Assembly (NCBI RefSeq): GCF_001766235.1
Contig: NZ_CP015164.1
Location: 186,001-250,000 of the forward strand
Reading direction: 5' to 3'
DNA: 64,000 bases
Origin: Acetobacter ascendens
GTDB taxonomy: Bacteria; Pseudomonadota; Alphaproteobacteria; Acetobacterales; Acetobacteraceae
Under the pieces are notes generated by a model. The model saw only the letters and a list, made by a program, of their open reading frames with translations, had not been told where the DNA came from and searched no databases. Positions 58,592 through 64,000 of the stretch are shown in pieces (the stretch's first letter is position 1; each line of letters starts with the position of its first letter). The position numbers and the translations under genes are program-made.

Positions 58592-58995
58592 CACTGATTT
58601 CCGCCGGGGTGGATCTGTGCGATATGCGCCGGATTGCTCAGGCCCTAGAACGGTTTGGAGATCGCTTTACGCAGCGGGTGTTTACACAGCAGGAACGCGC
58701 AAAGGCAGAAAGCAGATCCGGCCAGGCGCGTATTGGGGCCTATGCCAAACGCTGGGCCGCGAAAGAGGCCTGTGCAAAGGCATTGGGCACAGGCTTTGCG
58801 CAAGGGGTGGCGCATAGCCAGATAGGCGTGCATAACCTGCCATCCGGCCAGCCAACATTGGTGCTTACCGGGGTGGCTGCGCAAAAACTGGAACAGCTTA
58901 TGCCCCCCGGCACTGTGCCGCATATTGTGCTGAGCATGACGGATGAGCCCCCATACGCGCTGGCGCAGGTGCTGATATCAGCCCGCAAGGCATGA
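58588..58995 (+). CDS. acpS: Holo-[acyl-carrier-protein] synthase
   Basis: Attaches phosphopantetheine from CoA to acyl carrier protein. 135 aa; ISAGVDLCDMRRI with Mg-binding Asp9 and KRWAAKEACAKALGTG with the catalytic Glu/Lys. ATG overlaps the rsh stop, so translation is coupled. Confidence 0.94.
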   Translation: MTLISAGVDLCDMRRIAQALERFGDRFTQRVFTQQERAKAESRSGQARIGAYAKRWAAKEACAKALGTGFAQGVAHSQIGVHNLPSGQPTLVLTGVAAQKLEQLMPPGTVPHIVLSMTDEPPYALAQVLISARKA

Positions 58996-59083
58996 ACACC
59001 TGCCTTGACATCCAGCGTCCTGCACGGCTTGATCCGCCGGATTTTTCTTTTTTACTGAACCGCAGGAACGGGCGAGACAGCGC

Positions 59084-59890
59084 ATGAGCACACCGGAACA
59101 TCCTCCCACCACCGGGGCAAGTCAGCCCGAAAAGGGCGGAAATACCGTGCTGGACTCCCTGCGCACCATCATAACGGTGGTGCTGGTGGTAACTGTGGTG
59201 CGCACCTTCCTGTTTGAATCTTTTGTGATCCCTTCAGGCTCCATGATCCCAACCTTGCAGGTAGGGGATTACATCTGGGTGTCCAAATTCAGCTATGGGT
59301 ATTCCAAATATTCCTTCCCGTTCTCACCGAACCTGTTTGAAGGGCGTGTTTTTGGGGCAGAACCGCATCGGGGCGATGTGGCTGTTTTTCGCTACACCAA
59401 AGATACATCGGTTGATTACATCAAGCGCATTGTGGGCCTGCCGGGAGACCACATTCAGGTCACCAATGGTCATCTTATTCTGAACGGGCAGGAAGTGCCG
59501 TGCCTGAACCCCCATAACTACACCACGCGGGATGAAACGCAGGTGGATATGGAAGGTGAAGCCTGCACCGAACAACTGCCCGGTAGCGCTAATGGCATGG
59601 TGGTTAAGCACGATATTCTTAAGCTGACGGATGAAGGCCCGCAGAACAACACGCCCGAATATGTTGTGCCACCGGGTTACTTCTTTGCTATGGGTGATAA
59701 TCGGGATGATAGCGCCGATAGCCGCTTTATGGGCGATGGCCCCAAGGATCTGGGCTTTGTGCCTATGGAAAATTTGGTAGGCCGGGCGCAGCGTATCTTC
59801 TTCTCAGTTCAGTCTTCCCACCCGTTCTGGCAGGTCTGGTACTGGCCAGTTGAAATCCGCTGGGCGCGTATTCTGCGGGGCGTATCGTGA
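59084..59890 (+). CDS. lepB: Signal peptidase I
   Basis: 268-aa membrane-bound protease that cuts Sec/Tat signal peptides. One N-terminal helix (about 27-45), then catalytic Ser53 in PSGSMIPTL and Lys114 in YIKRIVGLPGD, and MGDNRDDSADSRFMG. The stop overlaps the rnc start (GTGA). Confidence 0.95.
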   Translation: MSTPEHPPTTGASQPEKGGNTVLDSLRTIITVVLVVTVVRTFLFESFVIPSGSMIPTLQVGDYIWVSKFSYGYSKYSFPFSPNLFEGRVFGAEPHRGDVAVFRYTKDTSVDYIKRIVGLPGDHIQVTNGHLILNGQEVPCLNPHNYTTRDETQVDMEGEACTEQLPGSANGMVVKHDILKLTDEGPQNNTPEYVVPPGYFFAMGDNRDDSADSRFMGDGPKDLGFVPMENLVGRAQRIFFSVQSSHPFWQVWYWPVEIRWARILRGVS

Positions 59891-60621
59891 GAAAACCAAG
59901 CAATATTTCAGATGCCGCACGCTTCCGGCTGGAAGAACTGGAAGTGCGCCTAGGTTATCGCTTTGTCAATCCTGATTTGTTGCAGGAGGCGCTGACACAT
60001 CGTTCCGCCGCGCATCAAAAGGCAGGTGGGCGCAAGCGGCAGAAAGCCAAGGGCGCAGGCTCTAACGAGCGGCTGGAATTTATAGGGGACCGCGTTCTGG
60101 GCCTGCTGATGGCCGAATGGTTGCTAGAGCGCTTCCCGAACGAGCAGGAAGGTGCGCTGGGGTCTCGGCTGGCGCATCTGGTCTCTCGCGTGTTCTTGGC
60201 GGAAATTGCGGATAAGCTCGATCTGCCGCAGTCTCTTACCGTTGCCGCGCATGAAGCCCGCGCAGGTGTGCAAACTGCCGCCAATGTGGTGGCGGATGCG
60301 CTGGAAGCCGTGCTTGGTGCGGTTTTTCTGGATGGCGGGCTGGAACCTGCACGCCAGATGGTGCGGGATTGGTGGAAATCTGCACTGGATGCACAGGCCC
60401 ATCCACCCAAGGATCCCAAAACCGCGTTGCAGGAATGGGTGCTTGGCCGCGGGCAAAGCTTGCCAGTGTACGAAACAATAGGGGCAGATGGCCCCTCTCA
60501 CGCACCGCTGTTTGTGGTGCGCGTTACAGCGGGTGGCCTGTTTGGTGAAGGCCGGGCAGGCAGCAAACGTGCTGCGGAAAGTGCCGCCGCCGCTGATTTA
60601 CTAGAAAAACTGGAGGGGTAG
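59887..60621 (+). CDS. rnc: Ribonuclease III
   Basis: Cuts double-stranded RNA, including rRNA precursors. 244 aa, starting with GTG overlapping the lepB stop. RNase III signature NERLEFIGDRVLGLLM with catalytic acidic residues, followed by a C-terminal dsRBD ending GRAGSKRAAESAAAADLLEKL. A basic insert (GGRKRQKAKGAG) precedes the signature. Confidence 0.95.
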   Translation: MRKPSNISDAARFRLEELEVRLGYRFVNPDLLQEALTHRSAAHQKAGGRKRQKAKGAGSNERLEFIGDRVLGLLMAEWLLERFPNEQEGALGSRLAHLVSRVFLAEIADKLDLPQSLTVAAHEARAGVQTAANVVADALEAVLGAVFLDGGLEPARQMVRDWWKSALDAQAHPPKDPKTALQEWVLGRGQSLPVYETIGADGPSHAPLFVVRVTAGGLFGEGRAGSKRAAESAAAADLLEKLEG

Positions 60622-60627
60622 CCCAGC

Positions 60628-61530
60628 ATGGCTGACGATACCACGCGCTGCGGTTTTGCTGCCCTTGTGGGGGCACCAAACGCAGGCAAATCAACACTTC
60701 TTAACCGTATGGCTGGTGCCAAGCTGTCCATTGTTTCTCCCAAGGCGCAAACCACGCGCTTTCGGGTTCTGGGCATTCTTATGCGCGGGCACAGCCAGAT
60801 TCTGTTGGTGGATACACCGGGAATTTTCCGCCCCCGCCGTAAGCTGGACCGCGCCATGGTGGCAGCAGCGTGGACGGGTGCCGAAGATGCAGACATCACG
60901 CTGCTGCTGGTAGATGCCCGCAGCGGGCTAACAGAAGCCGTGCAGACCATTATTGAGCGTCTGGCAGAAACCAAGCGCAAGGTCTGGCTGGTGCTGAACA
61001 AGACCGATCTTGTGCCCGCCACCGCCCTGTTGCCGCTTACGGCGTCTATTACGGAAAAGCTGCCGGTTGAGCACGTGTTTATGGTGAGCGCACGCACTGG
61101 CAATGGTGTGGAAGACCTGCTGGACAAGCTGGCCGCAAGCCTGCCCGAAGGCCCGTATCTGTACCCCGAAGATGATCTGACAGACCTGCCAGACCGGCTT
61201 TTGGCTGCCGAACTGGTGCGTGAGCAGATTTTTATGCAAACGCATGAGGAAGTGCCCTACAGCGCCACGGTGGAAACAGAAAGCTATAAGGAACGGCCTG
61301 ATGGATCTGTGCGCATAGATGCCACCATCTATGTGTCCCGCGCGGGGCACAAGGCCATCCTGATTGGCAATGGTGGCCAGAAAATCCGCCAGATTGGGGA
61401 GCGCGCGCGTAAGCAGCTTTCCAGCCTGCTGGAACGCCCCTGCCACCTGTTTCTGAACGTAAAGGAACGCGGTGGATGGGATGAAGAGCGCGCCCGCCTG
61501 CGCGCCATTGGTCTGGACGACGTGCCATAA
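60628..61530 (+). CDS. era: Ribosome-assembly GTPase Era
   Basis: 300 aa. P-loop GAPNAGKSTLLNRM, switch region VSPKAQTTRFRVLGI, DTPG, NKTDLVP, and a C-terminal KH domain (KAILIGNGGQKIRQIGERAR) that binds 16S rRNA. Six bases after rnc. The last member of the rpoZ-era group; no recO follows, pyrH comes next. Confidence 0.96.
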   Translation: MADDTTRCGFAALVGAPNAGKSTLLNRMAGAKLSIVSPKAQTTRFRVLGILMRGHSQILLVDTPGIFRPRRKLDRAMVAAAWTGAEDADITLLLVDARSGLTEAVQTIIERLAETKRKVWLVLNKTDLVPATALLPLTASITEKLPVEHVFMVSARTGNGVEDLLDKLAASLPEGPYLYPEDDLTDLPDRLLAAELVREQIFMQTHEEVPYSATVETESYKERPDGSVRIDATIYVSRAGHKAILIGNGGQKIRQIGERARKQLSSLLERPCHLFLNVKERGGWDEERARLRAIGLDDVP

Positions 61531-61643
61531 ACTACCGCATGGGCGCTTGTGGCCGTGGCCCATGAAGGATAAGAGGGGGCGATCTCGCCGTATCTGCATA
61601 CGGTGTGGGATCTGTGTGGGACTTTCTGCAAGATCGAGGGCCA

Positions 61644-62381
61644 ATGACTGCTTCTGTAGGCGAAAAGCCAAGCCGTAAACGCGTGTTGCTCAAGGTGTCG
61701 GGGGAAGCCTTGATGGGGAATGGCGCCTTCGGAGTGGATCAGCAGACGGTAGAACGCATTGCCCATGATATTGGCGAAGTGGTGCGTTCCGGCACGGAAG
61801 TGTGCCTTGTTGTGGGGGGTGGCAACATCTTCCGCGGGCTGGCGGCAGCCGCCAAGGGCATGGACCGTGCGCAGGGTGATTACGCCGGTATGCTGGCAAC
61901 TGTTATTAACGCGCTGCTGCTGCAAAATGCGCTGGAGCGCGAGCAGATTGCAACACGGGTGATGTCCGCCATCCATATGTCTTCCATTGCGGAGCCATAT
62001 ATCCGCCGCCGCGCTGTGCGGCACATGGAAAAAGGGCGTGTGGTTATTTTTGCTGCGGGCACGGGCAACCCGTTCTTTACCACGGATACAGCCGCTGCCC
62101 TGCGCGCTGCGGAAATGGAATGCGACATGCTGCTGAAAGGCACGCAGGTAGATGGCGTTTATTCCGCAGACCCCAAAAAAGATCCCTCCGCCAAGCGCTA
62201 TGAAGAACTGACATACATGGACGTGCTGGCCAACCAGCTAAACGTGATGGATGCCGCCGCCATTAGCCTTGCGCGTGAAAACCGTCTGCCTATCATTGTT
62301 TTCAATATTGGCGCGGAAGGGGCCTTCCCGCGTGTCATGCGCAATGAAGGGCCTTTCACACGGATTATCGAAGCCGCCTGA
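61644..62381 (+). CDS. pyrH: Uridylate kinase
   Basis: Phosphorylates UMP to UDP. 245 aa; KVSGEALMG and [11 protein letters not shown] nucleotide-binding loops and [17 protein letters not shown] are characteristic of bacterial PyrH (amino-acid-kinase fold). ATG 61644 follows GAGGG; the 13 codons upstream are spurious. Usually next to tsf; here it follows era. Confidence 0.95.
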   Translation: MTASVGEKPSRKRVLLKVSGEALMGNGAFGVDQQTVERIAHDIGEVVRSGTEVCLVVGGGNIFRGLAAAAKGMDRAQGDYAGMLATVINALLLQNALEREQIATRVMSAIHMSSIAEPYIRRRAVRHMEKGRVVIFAAGTGNPFFTTDTAAALRAAEMECDMLLKGTQVDGVYSADPKKDPSAKRYEELTYMDVLANQLNVMDAAAISLARENRLPIIVFNIGAEGAFPRVMRNEGPFTRIIEAA

Positions 62382-62487
62382 AAAGCGCCGCATCACTCTG
62401 GTAAGCACAAGCCGCCAGAATGACCGACAAACTGAACGGGGCATGTAAGGCCATGCCCTGCTGTAGGATGCAACGGGAGAAAACACC

Positions 62488-63051
62488 GTGTCTGACTTGA
62501 ATGCTCTGCTGGATGACCTGAAGCGCCGTATGGATGGCGCGCTGGATAGCCTGCGCCGTGATTTTTCTGGCCTGCGCTCTGGCCGCGCAAGCCCGGCTTT
62601 GCTGGAACCTGTGCGGGTGGAAGCCTATGGCGGTGAAGTGCCGCTAACACAGGTTGGTTCCATTGCTGTGCCAGAAGCACGTATGATTACCGTACAGGTG
62701 TGGGACCGCGCCTTGGCTGGTGCCGTAGAACGCGCCATCCGTGATTCCGGCCTTGGCCTGAACCCGGCGGGGGAAGGCCAGACCATTCGTGTGCCCATTC
62801 CGCAGCTTACGGAAGAACGCCGTAACGAGCTGGCAAAAGCTGCTGCCCGTTATGCAGAGGGCGGTAAGGTAGCCGTGCGTGGCGTGCGCCGTGATGGCAT
62901 GGACAAAGCCAAGGGTTTTGAAAAGAAAGGTGAAATCAGCCAGGACGACGTAAAAACCTGGTCTGACGCCATTCAGAAACTGACAGACCAGTATGTGAAA
63001 AAAATTGATGATATGCTGGCTGATAAAGATAAGGAAATCAAACAGGTCTGA
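62488..63051 (+). CDS. frr: Ribosome recycling factor
   Basis: 187 aa; SLRRDFSGLRSGRASPALLEPVRVEAYGG (split over the helix-loop) and RVPIPQLTEERRNELAKAA are diagnostic. It splits post-termination ribosomes with EF-G. Start GTG 62488 with GGGAGA upstream. Confidence 0.96.
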   Translation: MSDLNALLDDLKRRMDGALDSLRRDFSGLRSGRASPALLEPVRVEAYGGEVPLTQVGSIAVPEARMITVQVWDRALAGAVERAIRDSGLGLNPAGEGQTIRVPIPQLTEERRNELAKAAARYAEGGKVAVRGVRRDGMDKAKGFEKKGEISQDDVKTWSDAIQKLTDQYVKKIDDMLADKDKEIKQV

Positions 63052-63113
63052 GGCAGTATTGGTGCTTCTTCGGATGTGTTTGTGCACGTTAATGGGGTGG
63101 AACCCTGCCTGTT

Positions 63114-63854
63114 ATGTCCACGCGGCTCGCTGATAAAAAACCGGCAATTCCAACCCATGTTGCTGTCATCATGGATGGAAACGGGCGCTGGGCGCGCGAA
63201 CGCGGTCTGCCGCGCCTTGCCGGGCACAGGGCAGGGGCGGAAGCCGTGGCCCGTTGTGTGCGTGCAGCCATGCAGCGTGGCGTGGCGTATTTAACGCTGT
63301 ATGCGTTTTCATCAGAAAACTGGGCACGCGGGCAGGAGGAGGTTTCAGACCTTACCGGCCTTTTGCGGTATTACCTGCGCCACAAGGTGCGGGAACTGCA
63401 TAAGGAAGGCGTGCGCCTGCGCTTTATTGGTGATCTCGCCCGCTTTGATGACAGCTTGCGAGAGGAACTCGCGCAGGCCGAATCCTTAACGCGTGGCAAT
63501 AGCAAGCTTACGCTTATTCTGGCGCTCTCTTACGGTGGGCGGTTGGATATTGTGCAGGCCGCGCAGCGTTTGGCGCAGGAGGTCAAGGATGGCCGCATTG
63601 CGCCAGAACAGATTACAGAAAGCGTATTCACCAACTTTTTGTGGACCAGCGGCGTGCCAGACCCCGATGTGGTGGTGCGTACCAGTGGTGAATGTCGGCT
63701 TTCCAACTTTCTGCTGTGGCAGAGCGCGTATGCTGAACTGGTGTTTTTAAACGTGTTCTGGCCCGATTTTAACGAACGACATTTTGCGATGGTGCTAGAC
63801 CAGTACGCCCAACGAGAACGGCGTTTTGGCGCGCGCCCTCAAGGCCCGGCATGA
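63114..63854 (+). CDS. uppS: Undecaprenyl (polyprenyl) diphosphate synthase
   Basis: Builds the C55 lipid carrier for peptidoglycan. 246 aa; VIMDGNGRWARERG (catalytic Asp), RLAGHRAGAEAV, YAFSSENWARG and the DVVVRTSGECRLSNFLLWQSAYAEL block (split) match the cis-prenyltransferase family. Its stop overlaps the next start (ATGA). Confidence 0.95.
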   Translation: MSTRLADKKPAIPTHVAVIMDGNGRWARERGLPRLAGHRAGAEAVARCVRAAMQRGVAYLTLYAFSSENWARGQEEVSDLTGLLRYYLRHKVRELHKEGVRLRFIGDLARFDDSLREELAQAESLTRGNSKLTLILALSYGGRLDIVQAAQRLAQEVKDGRIAPEQITESVFTNFLWTSGVPDPDVVVRTSGECRLSNFLLWQSAYAELVFLNVFWPDFNERHFAMVLDQYAQRERRFGARPQGPA

Positions 63855-64000
63855 GCGCGAACACGCAGGATACTTCGGCTTGGCGTGATTTGCGCCCGCG
63901 GCTGATGTCTGCCGCTGTGCTGGTGGCTGTAGCCGGTACGTGCATTGGCTTGGGCGGCTTGGCGTATGATGCTCTTATTCTGGGCATGATGGGCGGTATG
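63851..64000 (+). CDS. cdsA: Phosphatidate cytidylyltransferase, N-terminal part (cut by window edge)
   Basis: 50 codons are visible from ATG 63851, overlapping the uppS stop. After DLRPRLMSAAVLVAVAG comes the first membrane helix. The N-terminus and its position after uppS (frr-uppS-cdsA is a widely conserved order) identify CdsA, which makes CDP-diacylglycerol. The catalytic part lies outside the window. Confidence 0.75.
   Translation, partial: MSANTQDTSAWRDLRPRLMSAAVLVAVAGTCIGLGGLAYDALILGMMGGM

Overview
The window looks like a chromosomal segment of an acetic acid bacterium (Acetobacter or a close relative, Alphaproteobacteria, Acetobacteraceae). The grounds are: a membrane-bound PQQ glucose dehydrogenase gene; an inserted 905-bp IS5-family element matching IS12528/IS1031-type elements of this group in size, ends and TNA target; a single bifunctional RelA/SpoT homologue beside rpoZ; a DUF3126 protein; moderately GC-rich coding DNA; and protein sequences that read as acetobacterial. 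I do not assign a species.

Layout. 0-8.5 kb (mostly minus strand): NDH-2, a WD40 protein translationally coupled to a CobW-type GTPase, an 864-bp IS, a ClC transporter and two CDF metal exporters (one very His-rich). 8.7-16.6 kb: a COG2509 FAD protein, an alpha/beta hydrolase, a universal stress protein, a YfhO-like membrane protein whose start codon lies inside a terminator, and an OPT transporter. 16.8-27 kb: an AlgE-like porin, small alphaproteobacterial proteins, moeB, a secreted SH3 protein, pyruvate kinase, a frameshifted Tat-exported gluconolactonase and an MFS transporter. 27-34 kb: typA, a small Lys/His-rich exported protein, dadA, a TrxR-like ferredoxin-NADP reductase and icd. 34.6-40.5 kb: a frameshifted TPR/glycosyltransferase gene, tRNA-His, an aminotransferase and glnB-glnA. 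40.5-46 kb is a damaged stretch: a lipoprotein gene split by a second copy of the 864-bp IS, then gcd split by the IS12528-like element. 46-53 kb: a LexA/S24-like regulator without its catalytic residues, lepA, metX-metW and a DEAD-box helicase. 53-55 kb: a secreted EEP nuclease-like protein overlapping a beta-carbonic anhydrase, and a NYN protein. 55-64 kb: folK, rpoZ-rsh-acpS-lepB-rnc-era, then pyrH-frr-uppS-cdsA (cdsA cut by the window edge).

How it fits together. Most of the content is housekeeping: central carbon (pyk, icd), nitrogen (glnBA), translation GTPases (typA, lepA, era), stringent response, lipid and cell-envelope precursors, and methionine synthesis (metXW). The left end groups ion and metal transport. 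The striking theme is gene inactivation: four genes in 64 kb are broken, two by clean IS insertion (removing IS plus one target copy restores the frame) and two by one extra base in a homopolymer (C8, G9). Two of the four act in periplasmic glucose oxidation (glucose dehydrogenase, and a lactonase family that can open gluconolactone), so this strain may have lost, perhaps reversibly, that gluconate route. I found no CRISPR array, prophage, restriction system or large biosynthetic cluster.
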